From: Apibacter adventoris
GTDB lineage: Bacteria > Bacteroidota > Bacteroidia > Flavobacteriales > Weeksellaceae
Length of the DNA stretch: 64,000 nt
NCBI RefSeq assembly: GCF_002964975.1
Contig: NZ_PSZM01000046.1
Span: 186,001-250,000, forward strand
Reading direction: 5' to 3'
Both the position numbers and the translations under genes were made by a program. Under the pieces are notes generated by a model. That model was not told the DNA's origin. It made no database searches and saw nothing but the letters and a program-made list of their open reading frames with translations. This document shows, in pieces, positions 45,105 to 54,278 of the stretch. How positions within the stretch are numbered: position 1 is the stretch's first letter; every line of letters starts with the position of its first letter.

Positions 45105-46607
45105 TTATACTGGAAATTTGTTCATTGCATCAATAAATGACTCAACAGAGGCAACGACTATGTCTGTATTTGCAGAAAATCCGTAATAATTTATTCCTTT
45201 ATATTCGACTTGCATATGAACTTTTCCAAAATCATCACTACCTTTATTGATTGCTTGAATTAAAAATTCTTGAATATTTATTTGTTTTTTTACTATTTCT
45301 CTTACTGCTTTGATGGCAGCATCTACAGGACCATTTCCAAATGAAGTGGCAGTGAACTTTTCTCCGGAAATATCTAAAGTTACTACTGCTACACATTTTA
45401 TTCCAATGCCTGAGTTAACTTGTAGATAATCAAGTTTAATACGGTTGGATTTTCCTACTTCTTTACCTGCTAAAATTAATAAATCATCATTATTAATATC
45501 TTTTTTGTTGTCTGCCAACACTAAGAATTTCTCATAAATTTCTGATAATTTATCAGCATTTACTTTAATTCCTAGTAGGTCTAATCTGCTTTTTAAGGCA
45601 TGTCTACCACTACGGGCTGTAAGAACGATAGAATTATCGTTGATTCCAACTTCTTTCGGATCTATAATTTCGTAGGTGGAAAGATTTTTTAAAACGCCGT
45701 CTTGATGAATTCCGGAAGAGTGTGCAAATGCATTTCTACCTACTATCGCTTTATTGGGTTGTATGGGCATGTTCATTAAATTAGAAACCATTTTACTTAA
45801 TGGATATATTTTTTGCGTATTTATATTGGTCTCTATGTTTAATTCTTTGTGGCTTTTTATTGCCATTACAACTTCTTCTAATGAAGTATTACCGGCTCTT
45901 TCTCCAATACCATTTATAGTTACTTCTACTTGACGGGCTCCATTTATTACACCCATAAGTGAATTAGCTGTTGCCATTCCTAAATCTTGATGGCAATGTG
46001 TAGAAAGAATAGCATTTTTCATGTCTACATGGTCTATAAGATATTTGATTTTTTCTGCATATTCAGTAGGTAAGCAATACCCTGTAGTGTCCGGTATATT
46101 AACTACGGTAGCGCCGGCATTGACCACAGCCTGAACTACTTTTGCTAAATATTCATTGTCTGTTCTTCCGGCATCTTCTGCATAAAATTCAACATCTTCC
46201 ACAAACTTTTTAGCATAGGTGGTTGCATCAACAGCACGTTTTATAATTTCATCCTGAGTGGAATTAAATTTATATTTAATATGGAAATCAGAAGTCCCAA
46301 TTCCTGTATGTATTCTTTTTTTCTTTGCATGTTTCAAAGCTTCTGCTGCTATTTCAATATCCTTTTCTACAGCTCTTGTCAATGCACATATGGTCGGCCA
46401 TGTAACAGCTTTTGATATTTCTACCACAGAATTAAAATCACCTGGACTTGAAACTGGAAATCCGGCTTCAATAACATCTACACCCAGTTCTTCCAATGCT
46501 TTGGCTATCTCTATTTTCTCAATTGTATTTAATTGACATCCTGGTACTTGCTCTCCATCTCTTAAAGTAGTATCAAAAATAAATAATTTCTCCATTTTAT
46601 GATTCAT
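45105..46607 (-). CDS. leuA: 2-Isopropylmalate synthase
   Basis: 500 residues (an internal ATG at 46595, starting MEKLFIF, is an equally good start). [29 protein letters not shown] (metal histidines) and [15 protein letters not shown] are LeuA signatures; the C-terminal regulatory domain (about 370-495) is present. Commits 2-oxoisovalerate to leucine. First gene of the leu operon; begins 14 bases after the attenuator's U-run. Confidence 0.94.
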   Translation of the reverse strand: MNHKMEKLFIFDTTLRDGEQVPGCQLNTIEKIEIAKALEELGVDVIEAGFPVSSPGDFNSVVEISKAVTWPTICALTRAVEKDIEIAAEALKHAKKKRIHTGIGTSDFHIKYKFNSTQDEIIKRAVDATTYAKKFVEDVEFYAEDAGRTDNEYLAKVVQAVVNAGATVVNIPDTTGYCLPTEYAEKIKYLIDHVDMKNAILSTHCHQDLGMATANSLMGVINGARQVEVTINGIGERAGNTSLEEVVMAIKSHKELNIETNINTQKIYPLSKMVSNLMNMPIQPNKAIVGRNAFAHSSGIHQDGVLKNLSTYEIIDPKEVGINDNSIVLTARSGRHALKSRLDLLGIKVNADKLSEIYEKFLVLADNKKDINNDDLLILAGKEVGKSNRIKLDYLQVNSGIGIKCVAVVTLDISGEKFTATSFGNGPVDAAIKAVREIVKKQINIQEFLIQAINKGSDDFGKVHMQVEYKGINYYGFSANTDIVVASVESFIDAMNKFPV

Positions 46608-46620
46608 TTTTTTAATATTA

Positions 46621-46705
46621 AAACAAAAAAGCCTTCTCAGTTAAGTGAGAAAGGCTTTTTTATATTTTGGATCATTTATAACATAAGCATTTACTCACTC
46701 TGAGA
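46621..46705 (-). promoter_or_regulatory. Transcription attenuator of the leu operon
   Basis: On the minus strand the terminator GCCTTTCTCA-CTTAAC-TGAGAAGGC (one bulged T, 46655 to 46631) is followed by TTTTTT and sits directly before leuA. The segment TCTCAGAGTGAG (46705-46694), which forms codons 17-20 of the leader peptide, can pair over 12 bp with CTCACT-taa-CTGAGA (46649-46635, a 3-base bulge), destroying the terminator. A ribosome stalled at the Ile/Leu run would leave this segment free; one that reaches the stop would cover it. This is the logic of attenuation, with different sequence from the ilv attenuator. Confidence 0.85.
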
Positions 46706-46753
46706 TTGTCCCAGAATCAGAATAATGCTGATAATGTTAGTAAATAATGACAT
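46691..46753 (-). CDS. leu leader peptide
   Basis: Minus-strand gene of 20 codons, MSLFTNIISIILILGQSQSE, then TAA. Five Ile and three Leu, seven of them within eight codons (7-14), but no Val. CTG, a rare codon in this genome, is used for two of the three Leu. Its last codons form the antiterminator segment. Confidence 0.85.
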   Translation of the reverse strand: MSLFTNIISIILILGQSQSE

Positions 46754-46789
46754 TGGCTATTGTATTGGTTTGTTTTTTTATTTCGATTG

Positions 46790-46820
46790 CTAAATTATGA
46801 CATTTTTTATAAAAAACAAA
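46790..46820 (-). promoter_or_regulatory. Putative promoter of the leu operon
   Basis: On the minus strand TTTG (46820-46817), 19-base spacer, TAATTTAG (46797-46790), which differs from TAnnTTTG at one position. It would start transcription roughly 30 bases before the leader peptide. Confidence 0.5.
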
Positions 46821-47223
46821 TAAAAAATAATAAAAATGTTTTGCCTTATCAATTTTTATAAGTACAAAAGCTGCGATTTATTGGTTAAATGATATAATTT
46901 TATTTAATATAAAAATTATATAATAAAAATAGTTTTTATATTTCATGTTTTTTTAAAGATTATTCAAAAATATATTTTTATAGTATGAAAGGGTTTAAAA
47001 AATCATTCATAAGATATGTATAATTTACAAAATTCTAAGAATTGTATTATTTTATATTTGTTTTGTTAGAGAATTTGTGATTAATATATTTGGATAATTA
47101 TTAATTAATGTTTTGTAATTTATTTTGTTATAATAATTTAATTTGTATTGTTAGTTTTAATATTCAAATTTTAAAAAGCTAAGGTTATTTTTATTTTATA
47201 TTTGTGTTTTATTTAAAGTAACA
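46821..47223. other. Divergent intergenic region
   Basis: About 400 bases of very AT-rich sequence between the leu promoter and the plus-strand membrane-protein gene. TATATTTG at 47197-47204 is a good -7 box for the latter, 20 bases before its GTG start. A short hairpin (AATTC-TAA-GAATT, near 47032) is the only other structure. Confidence 0.4.
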
Positions 47224-48372
47224 GTGATAAAAAAAATTTGCTTATTTATATACAGTATTATTTTAATTGAAATGATTCTTAAGTTTATGGATTATTTTAA
47301 TTATGAAAAACTTATTGTAAAGGGGTTTTATATAAATTATGAAGCTGGATTTATTCGTAGAGGTTTATTTGGGAGTATATTACTGTTTTTGGCAAAAAAT
47401 ATTTCCATAAATCCGTTTAAGTTTCAAATTATTTTTGAAGTTATTTTAATTGCTTTTTTAATGTATTTAATTATTAAGGATTTTTATAAATATAAAATAC
47501 AACCTTATATTCTGTTTGGAAGTTTTATGCTTCTAAATATTATTGCATATAAAATGTTTTTTACTCTAGATGTTTTCATGTTTATTTTTTTCATTTTACA
47601 GATGAATCTTATTAATAAAATAAATACTTTTAATATTAAGATTATTACAATAAACTTGACGAGTATTTTTATGATTCTTATTCATGAAGCTTATTTTATA
47701 TTTACTTTTTTTCCAATATTATACTTACTTAATGTAAATAGTTTAAGTGCTCAAAATATAAAAAAATTATTTTTATTGTTTCCATCTTTTATTGTCTTTC
47801 TATTGGTAGGAATTTGCTTCAATGGTTTTGGTGTTGATATAAATGTCATAATTAATAGTTGGGGAGAATTTGGAACGATGCATTTGAAGGAAATCGGTGA
47901 ATTATATTGGGTATTTAATTCTAGTGATGAGGTTATAATGTGGAAAATTCCAATTTTTAAAAGTCATCCTATCTATCTTTTAGGTTTCTTACTTAATACC
48001 ATTTTGATATTTTTTTGTATGTTGATTTATTTAAACAAAAATTTTCAATCAAAATCAAATAATATTTTTACGTTTTTAATGTGTCAATATATAGCTATTA
48101 TTTTAATATCATTAATAGCTGTTGATTATGTTAGATGGTTTTGGCTATCCAATATAATTACGATATTTACTTTAATATATGTAAAAACAAATAATGGATT
48201 TTTAAAAATTGTAAATTTAAAACTTACTAATAAATTATATTCTGTTAATAAATTTATACTTTTATTTATCGGATTACCATTAGGAGCAAGTTGGTCTCCT
48301 ACGCAGTTTATATATACAATGCCAATAAAGCATTTTTTTGATTTTGGGAAAAGATTTTTGTTACTGTTTTGA
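47224..48372 (+). CDS. Polytopic membrane protein of unknown function
   Basis: 382 residues, GTG start, about ten predicted membrane helices and very rich in Ile, Phe and Leu. INYEAGFIRRGLFGS near residue 40 resembles a motif of uncharacterised integral membrane proteins found with cell-surface polysaccharide genes. A WGEFGTMHLKEIGELYW loop faces one side. No transport or transferase signature that I can name. The stop codon lies inside the end of the convergent ABC gene (12-base overlap) with no terminator between them. Confidence 0.55.
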   Translation: MIKKICLFIYSIILIEMILKFMDYFNYEKLIVKGFYINYEAGFIRRGLFGSILLFLAKNISINPFKFQIIFEVILIAFLMYLIIKDFYKYKIQPYILFGSFMLLNIIAYKMFFTLDVFMFIFFILQMNLINKINTFNIKIITINLTSIFMILIHEAYFIFTFFPILYLLNVNSLSAQNIKKLFLLFPSFIVFLLVGICFNGFGVDINVIINSWGEFGTMHLKEIGELYWVFNSSDEVIMWKIPIFKSHPIYLLGFLLNTILIFFCMLIYLNKNFQSKSNNIFTFLMCQYIAIILISLIAVDYVRWFWLSNIITIFTLIYVKTNNGFLKIVNLKLTNKLYSVNKFILLFIGLPLGASWSPTQFIYTMPIKHFFDFGKRFLLLF

Positions 48373-49812
48373 TAGTGTAAAAACTTTATTGGTAATAGTT
48401 GGTATTTCCTCCTTGTAATGGGTTACATATATTAATGCTTTATTTGCGGTACAGAATTTTTCTATTAATTTTTTTATTTGTTGTTTATTTGCCATATCAA
48501 GCCCATGTAAAGGTTCATCTAAAATAATTAAAGAAGGATCTTTTACAAATACTCTGGCTAAAAGAACCAACCGTTGTTCGCCCGTAGATATTGATAGGAA
48601 AGAAGTATTTTTCAGATTTTCTATTCCAAATATCTTCATCCATTTTAAGGCAGTGATTTTTTGATTTTCCTTGCATTTTTTATAAAGTCCAATGGTATCG
48701 AAGAATCCTGATCCAACCACATCAAGACAATTTACATTTTTATGATAATATAAATGCATTTCAGGAGATATATATCCTATGTGTTTTTTTATATCCCATA
48801 TGCTTTCTCCGGTTCCTCTTTTTCGATCAAACAATGTAATATCATTAGCATAGGCTTGCGGATTGTCTGCAGCAATTAAACTTAAAAGGGTTGATTTTCC
48901 TGAGCCATTTGGACCCAGCAATGCCCATTTTTCGCCTTTCTTCACCTTCCAGGATAAATTTTTGAGAATTGTACGTGTTCCATAACATATAGTAATATCT
49001 TTTAAAAGTAAAGCATATTTAAAATCATTTTTTTCATTTTTATCAGATAGATGAGGAAGAAGAGATTCATTAATTTTAGATTGAAATAGACTTTTGTGTA
49101 AATTATAATTTAATAAAAAATCAGATTTTAAAGAATAGGGGAGTAATTTTTTGTCTTTTATGGGAAGTATATGGGTAATTATTGGTGGAATATCGTGAAT
49201 ATCTGAGGCAATAATGATAATTTGTAAATTATCTATCTTAGCTAAGTCTGTAAGTACTTTTTGTAAAATTTTTCTTGAACTTTTATCTAATCCTATAAAT
49301 GGATTATCCAAAATTAAAATTCTGGGTTTAGTAGATAAGGAGCGGACTATTAAAAATTTACGTAATTCTCCGCTAGAAAGTAAATTAATTTTTTTTTCAA
49401 GTAAATCAGTTATCTTAAAGATTGAAATTAAATAATTTATCCATTCTTGATTCCTTTCTTTAAAAAGAATATTTTTTACAATAGGTATATCTTCTTCCAG
49501 CCCAATATTCCATCGTTGTTGGTAATATCCGTTTTGGAAATCAGTTAAAGAATATATATCACGAAAAGCTACAAATTTTATAAAATCTTTTATAGGTTTT
49601 TGCAAACCATTTTCATCCAAACAAATTATCACGCCATCTTTTAATGCATGTTTTCCTATAAGAATGTCTATAAGTAGTGATTTCCCTGAACCATTAGGTC
49701 CTATAATTGCCCAATGTTCATTTTTATTAATTGTCCAATTTATAGGGTGTTGAAATTGGGAATAATCCATTCTAGGTATTACATTTTCTATTTTAATGAT
49801 TTTTTTATTCAT
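48361..49812 (-). CDS. Tandem ABC ATPase (ModF/PhrA-like)
   Basis: 483 residues from the ATG at 49812; earlier in-frame starts add low-complexity sequence. Two ABC domains in one chain: Walker A GPNGSGKS occurs twice (about residues 34 and 300), with signature motifs LSSGELRKF and LSISTGEQRLVLLA and Walker B segments PRILILDNPF and SLIILDEPLHG. There is no membrane domain and no permease gene nearby. The two-domain soluble layout resembles ModF, a putative molybdenum-linked ATPase, but no molybdate gene is present in the window; a role in another process is equally possible. Confidence 0.8.
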   Translation of the reverse strand: MNKKIIKIENVIPRMDYSQFQHPINWTINKNEHWAIIGPNGSGKSLLIDILIGKHALKDGVIICLDENGLQKPIKDFIKFVAFRDIYSLTDFQNGYYQQRWNIGLEEDIPIVKNILFKERNQEWINYLISIFKITDLLEKKINLLSSGELRKFLIVRSLSTKPRILILDNPFIGLDKSSRKILQKVLTDLAKIDNLQIIIIASDIHDIPPIITHILPIKDKKLLPYSLKSDFLLNYNLHKSLFQSKINESLLPHLSDKNEKNDFKYALLLKDITICYGTRTILKNLSWKVKKGEKWALLGPNGSGKSTLLSLIAADNPQAYANDITLFDRKRGTGESIWDIKKHIGYISPEMHLYYHKNVNCLDVVGSGFFDTIGLYKKCKENQKITALKWMKIFGIENLKNTSFLSISTGEQRLVLLARVFVKDPSLIILDEPLHGLDMANKQQIKKLIEKFCTANKALIYVTHYKEEIPTITNKVFTLSKQ

Positions 49813-49977
49813 AGGTGAATTTTTAAGGGAAAAATTATATATCGAATTAACATGAATTAATATTTGAACAGTATTCTTTACAAATGTACTAAGCATATTT
49901 AAATAAGTATATTTAAAAAAGTATAAAACCAATTCTTAGGTTTATATTAAGAATGAAAAGTATTACCTTTGTTAATT

Positions 49978-50949
49978 ATGAGTTTTTTAGAAAAATATCA
50001 AAATATAATTAGTCAATCTATTAATAATTTTATCCCTGATGGAGAGCCTTCTGAGTTGTATGAACCTATGAAATATATCTTACATTTAGGAGGAAAACGA
50101 CTAAGACCTGTAATATTATTAATGGCATATAATTTATTTAGAGAAGATATAGAAAAAGCAATAAAACCTGCATTAGGAATTGAATTTTTTCATAATTTTT
50201 CTTTGATACACGATGATATTATGGATCAGGCTCCATTAAGAAGAAATAAAAAAACTGTTCATGTAAAATATAATGAAAATACAGCAATTTTATCTGGAGA
50301 TGCTTTATTTGTTAAATCTTTTCAAATGCTTGAAGATTTGGAGCCTAGCTTATTTAAACCTTGTTTTGAATTATTCTCAAAAACAGCTTTAGAAGTTTGT
50401 GAAGGTCAACAATATGATATGAATTTTGAAACTCGGAAGGAAATTTCCTTCGAAGAATATATTCATATGATTACAGGTAAAACAGCTGTTTTATGTGCTT
50501 GTGCAATTAAAATGGGAGCAATTATTGCTAAAACGGATAAAGAAAATTCAGATAATTTATATGAATTTGGGAAATATTTAGGAATAGCTTTTCAATTAAT
50601 GGATGATTATTTAGACGTTTTTGGAAATGAAAGAATGGTAGGTAAAAAACATGCAGGAGATATTTATGAAAATAAAAAAACCATTTTGTTTTTTTTAGCT
50701 TTAAAAAGAGGAGATGAAAAACAAATAGAAAAACTAAATTATTGGTTTTCTATAAAAGATGATAGTGATACTAAAGTAAATGAGGTAATAAATATATTTA
50801 AAGAACTAGAGGTAGATAAGATGTGTTTAGAATTAGTGGATAGCTATACAAATCTTGCTAAGGAATATTTAAATAAAGTGAAAGTATCCTCAGAAAAAAA
50901 ACAGTCTTTTTTTGAGTTAATAGATTATTTATTATTAAGAGAAAGTTAA
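49978..50949 (+). CDS. Polyprenyl synthetase (prenyl diphosphate synthase)
   Basis: 323 residues from the ATG at 49978. Both aspartate-rich motifs are present: LIHDDIMDQAPLRR (first, DDIMD) and LMDDYLDVFG (second), with LHLGGKRLRPVILL upstream. Elongates allylic diphosphates with isopentenyl diphosphate, for quinones, carotenoids or undecaprenyl carriers; chain length is not obvious. A TACCTTTG box (49964-49971) ends seven bases before the ATG, which would give a very short or leaderless mRNA. Confidence 0.92.
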   Translation: MSFLEKYQNIISQSINNFIPDGEPSELYEPMKYILHLGGKRLRPVILLMAYNLFREDIEKAIKPALGIEFFHNFSLIHDDIMDQAPLRRNKKTVHVKYNENTAILSGDALFVKSFQMLEDLEPSLFKPCFELFSKTALEVCEGQQYDMNFETRKEISFEEYIHMITGKTAVLCACAIKMGAIIAKTDKENSDNLYEFGKYLGIAFQLMDDYLDVFGNERMVGKKHAGDIYENKKTILFFLALKRGDEKQIEKLNYWFSIKDDSDTKVNEVINIFKELEVDKMCLELVDSYTNLAKEYLNKVKVSSEKKQSFFELIDYLLLRES

Positions 50950-50960
50950 ATAATATAATA

Positions 50961-51956
50961 ATGGTATTTAGAACAGAATTATTTTATAAACCTAATTCTA
51001 TTAAATTAGATTATTCTAGTAATGTATTTACAATAGGTTCTTGTTTTGTGACAGAAATAGCAGAAAAGTTATCCCGTTACAAATTTTCTGTATTACATAA
51101 TCCTTTTGGTATATTATTTCATCCCTTAGCTATTGAGAATGCATTAATGCGAATATACTCAAATGAAGAATACCAACCGGCAGAAATTTATAAACATGAA
51201 GAACTTTATTTGAGTTGGGATCATCATTCATCATTTAATAATGTATCATCAGAAAAAATTCTTAGTCAGATTAACAAGAATATTCAAAAAGCTAATCATT
51301 TTTTGCAAAATACCGATCTTGTAATAATCACCTTAGGAACTTCCTATGTTTATAAATTAAAACAATTTGATTTAGTTGTAGCAAATTGTCATAAAATACC
51401 TAATTCACAATTTTCAAAAATACTATTGGCCGAACATCAAATTAAAACTTCTCTCAAAAATATTATAGAGATGTTAAAAGACCTAGGAAAAAAAGGAATG
51501 AAAATTATTTTTACCCTTAGTCCTGTTCGACATATTAGTGATGGAATAATTGAAAATAATCTAAGTAAATCTCGTTTACTTTGTGCAATTCATTCAGTAG
51601 TTGAAACTTATGAAAATTGTGAATATTTTCCATCTTATGAGTTTTTATTAGATGATCTTAGAGATTATAGGTTCTATAAAGAAGATTTAATTCATCCCAA
51701 TAAATTTGCTATAGAATATATATGGAACAAATTTAAAGAAGCATATATTTCAGAAGAAGTTTTGCCTTTAATGAAAAAAGTAGAAAAAATTATTCAGGCA
51801 TTGAAACATAAACCTTTTAATCCACATACCATTGCATATAAAAAATTTTTATACAGTATTTTAAAAGATATACAGGAAGTAGAAGAATTATTACCACAAA
51901 CATCTTTTAGGCAAGAAATATTGGAGTTGAAAAAAAGGATGCAGGATTCTTATTAA
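50961..51956 (+). CDS. GSCFA-domain protein
   Basis: 331 residues. TIGSCFVTEIAEKL near residue 26 contains the GSCFA motif that names the family; HNPFGILFHPLAIENAL, VITLGTSYVYK, FTLSPVRHISDG and DLIHPNKFAIEYIW follow in the family order and resemble SGNH/GDSL esterase blocks (Ser, Gly, Asn/Thr, then Asp-His). Likely a hydrolase or esterase; substrate unknown. Eleven bases after the polyprenyl synthetase gene, same operon. Confidence 0.85.
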   Translation: MVFRTELFYKPNSIKLDYSSNVFTIGSCFVTEIAEKLSRYKFSVLHNPFGILFHPLAIENALMRIYSNEEYQPAEIYKHEELYLSWDHHSSFNNVSSEKILSQINKNIQKANHFLQNTDLVIITLGTSYVYKLKQFDLVVANCHKIPNSQFSKILLAEHQIKTSLKNIIEMLKDLGKKGMKIIFTLSPVRHISDGIIENNLSKSRLLCAIHSVVETYENCEYFPSYEFLLDDLRDYRFYKEDLIHPNKFAIEYIWNKFKEAYISEEVLPLMKKVEKIIQALKHKPFNPHTIAYKKFLYSILKDIQEVEELLPQTSFRQEILELKKRMQDSY

Positions 51957-52047
51957 TTGAACTATTGGTATTTTTCGTTATATATAAAATTTCAATAATA
52001 CTTTATAAGTAGCAATAATAATCCACAATAAATATATATATTACTTA

Positions 52048-52818
52048 ATGAAATTAATAGATACTCATACTCACTTATATTCAGAACAATTTGATACAGA
52101 TCGAGATGAAATGATTTTAAGAGCAATAAATGCAGGAGTTGATCGATTTTATCTACCATCCATAGATTCTTCATACTATCCTAAGATGGTAGAATTAAAA
52201 AATAAATATCCACAAAAAATGTTTCTTATGATAGGGCTACATCCTTGTGATGTTAAACCGGATACTTATGAAAAAGAATTATTCTTTGTAAAAGAAAAGT
52301 TGAGTGAAGAAAGTTTTGCCGCTATAGGGGAAATTGGATTGGATTTATATTGGGATACCTCAACATTAGAAATTCAACTATATGCTTTTAAAAAACAAAT
52401 ACAATGGGCCAAGCAATATAAACTTCCTATTGTAATTCATGTAAGAGAAGCATTTGAAGAAACTCTGAATATTTTAAGACAAGAAAAATCTCCAGATTTA
52501 TATGGAATTCTTCATTGTTTTACTGGAACTTTGGAACAAGCAAAAGAATTTATCCAATTAGGATTTTATTTAGGAATAGGAGGGGTTGTGACTTTTAAAA
52601 ATGGTAAAATAGATAAGTTTTTAAAAGAAATTCCGTTACAACATATTGTATTAGAGACAGATTCACCCTATTTAGCCCCGGTACCCTATCGTGGGAAAAG
52701 GAATGAATCTGCATATATACAATCTGTAGCAGATAAACTTTCTGATATTTATGAAGTTATTCCAGAAGAGATAGGAAGGATTACTTCTGAAAATGCTCTG
52801 AAAGTTTTTAAGTTATGA
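52048..52818 (+). CDS. tatD: TatD-family metal-dependent deoxyribonuclease
   Basis: 256 residues, metal-dependent hydrolase. DTHTHLYSEQFD (metal histidines), GLHPCDVK, AIGEIGLDLYW (Glu ligand), PIVIHVREA, LHCFTGT and LETDSPYLAP are in the expected order. Removes nucleotides from DNA ends in characterised relatives. Its stop overlaps the next start by ATGA. Confidence 0.93.
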   Translation: MKLIDTHTHLYSEQFDTDRDEMILRAINAGVDRFYLPSIDSSYYPKMVELKNKYPQKMFLMIGLHPCDVKPDTYEKELFFVKEKLSEESFAAIGEIGLDLYWDTSTLEIQLYAFKKQIQWAKQYKLPIVIHVREAFEETLNILRQEKSPDLYGILHCFTGTLEQAKEFIQLGFYLGIGGVVTFKNGKIDKFLKEIPLQHIVLETDSPYLAPVPYRGKRNESAYIQSVADKLSDIYEVIPEEIGRITSENALKVFKL

Positions 52819-53349
52819 AAATTTTATTTTTTATTTTATTGGTTATAATTGTTTCTATAAGTTATTCCCAAAATGTAAAAGAAACAAAAATTATAAAAGT
52901 AGGTAAAGAAATTCAAGGCGATTTTAATGGAGATGGAAAATTTGAAACTGCAAGGTTACAAATAGTAGAGAAAGGTATATTTGATGAAAAAGAATGGATT
53001 TTATCTGTGGTTTTTTCAGATCTATCCATTCCATCTCTTTTATTTAAATGTGATAAAGATTATTCTGTTTTAATAAATGAAGGATCGTTAAATAACATTT
53101 CAGGAGATGGAAATTACTATTTATTCACCACCTAATCATGGGTGTACCTTTATGATGACTATTTATTCTTTGTCAAAATGGAAATGGGAGGTAATGATTC
53201 CTACTTTTTTATTTCCTACTTTCTGCAATTATATATCAGATGAATATTTAGAAAATATTATATTTAGAAAAGGAGATTCTGTCTATTATTATGAAGCAGA
53301 TAATAGCAACGATACTTTTAATTTGATTAAGAAAAAAGTGAATTTGTAA
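52815..53349 (+). pseudogene. Frameshifted gene for a small exported protein
   Basis: The first frame (52815-53135) encodes a signal peptide (FFILLVIIVSISYSQ) and a beta-rich region with DFNGDGKFE and SGDGN. At about 53111 the family continuation EITIYSPPNHGCTFMM switches to the next frame, which runs to 53349 (ending IIFRKGDSVYYYEAD and a basic tail). A single missing base at 53111-53112 (GGA GAA to GGA AA) would restore one reading frame of about 178 codons. Either an inactivating mutation or a sequencing error. Start overlaps tatD by ATGA. Function unknown; the DGDG-type motif hints at a calcium-binding or FG-GAP-like surface protein. Confidence 0.7.
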
Positions 53350-53369
53350 AGAGAATTAAAATCAATAAA

Positions 53370-53398
53370 AAAGTCCGATAATACACATATCGGACTTT
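53370..53398. terminator. Bidirectional terminator between the frameshifted gene and rpmA
   Basis: Perfect 11-bp stem (AAAGTCCGATA, 53370-53380, with 53388-53398) and 7-nt loop, with A-run and T-rich flanks. Serves both convergent genes. Confidence 0.85.
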
Positions 53399-53424
53399 AT
53401 TATTTTTTACAAAACAAATTCTAA

Positions 53425-53691
53425 TTATGCCTGAGCCTCATTAGGCTGTATGGAAACATAAGAACGATTATTTTGTTTTTTTCTAAAAACTACAACTCCA
53501 TCTATAAGAGCAAACAAAGTATGGTCTTTACCCATTCCTACATTATCGCCTGGGTGGTGGGTAGTTCCTCTTTGTCTAACTAAGATGTTACCTGCTTTGG
53601 CTTCCTGACCCCCGAAAATCTTTACTCCTAATCTTTTGGAGTGTGATTCTCTACCGTTTTTGGAGCTACCTACTCCTTTTTTGTGTGCCAT
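53425..53691 (-). CDS. rpmA: Ribosomal protein bL27
   Basis: 88 residues. [20 protein letters not shown] at the N-terminus, with a Lys/Arg-rich tail that reaches the peptidyl-transferase centre, is diagnostic. No extra N-terminal cleavage extension as in Firmicutes. Second gene of the rplU-rpmA operon (23 bases). Confidence 0.97.
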   Translation of the reverse strand: MAHKKGVGSSKNGRESHSKRLGVKIFGGQEAKAGNILVRQRGTTHHPGDNVGMGKDHTLFALIDGVVVFRKKQNNRSYVSIQPNEAQA

Positions 53692-53714
53692 GCTATAATT
53701 TCTTTTTTATTAGA

Positions 53715-54113
53715 TTAATCTTCTGTTTTTACTTCTTCGTTTTTTACAACTTCTTTTTCTTTTTTAGGAGTTGCTTTTTTTGCAGTTTTTTTAGGAGCTG
53801 CAGTACTTCCTCCTATAGATACAATTTGTATTTGAGTAAATTGTTGTCTGTGACCATTTTTTACTTTGTATCCTTTTCTTCTTTTCTTTTTGAAAACAAT
53901 TACTTTGTCTCCTTTTACCTGATCTAGAACTTTAGCGACTACTGTCACTCCATCTATAACCGGGGCGCCAACTGTTACAGAACCATTATCTGTTAATAAT
54001 ACCTTGTCGAATGTTACTTCTTCACCTATATTAGCTTTTAAACGGTTTACGAACAATTTTTGGTCTTGCTCAACTTTGTATTGAAGCCCTGCTATCTCTA
54101 CAATTGCGTACAT
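53715..54113 (-). CDS. rplU: Ribosomal protein bL21
   Basis: 132 residues. [20 protein letters not shown] and [16 protein letters not shown] are bL21 signatures. The family is normally about 103 residues; here about 28 Lys/Ala/Glu-rich residues ([12 protein letters not shown]) extend the C-terminus, a common and probably disordered feature in this phylum. Confidence 0.96.
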   Translation of the reverse strand: MYAIVEIAGLQYKVEQDQKLFVNRLKANIGEEVTFDKVLLTDNGSVTVGAPVIDGVTVVAKVLDQVKGDKVIVFKKKRRKGYKVKNGHRQQFTQIQIVSIGGSTAAPKKTAKKATPKKEKEVVKNEEVKTED

Positions 54114-54142
54114 AAAATATTCGTTTTTTATTTTTTGGACTG

Positions 54143-54171
54143 CAAATATAGTGATTTTTTTTAATATTCAA
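54143..54171 (-). promoter_or_regulatory. Promoter of rplU-rpmA
   Basis: On the minus strand TTG (54171-54169), 18-base spacer, TATATTTG (54150-54143): a full -33/-7 match. The start codon lies 30 bases downstream. Confidence 0.7.
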
Positions 54172-54278
54172 GTATTAAATAATATAATATAGAAAGATGA
54201 AAAAATATATATAAATACAAAAAACAGCATTAACAATGTTTACATTTGTAAAACCAAAATTTTTTATAAATATTTTTT

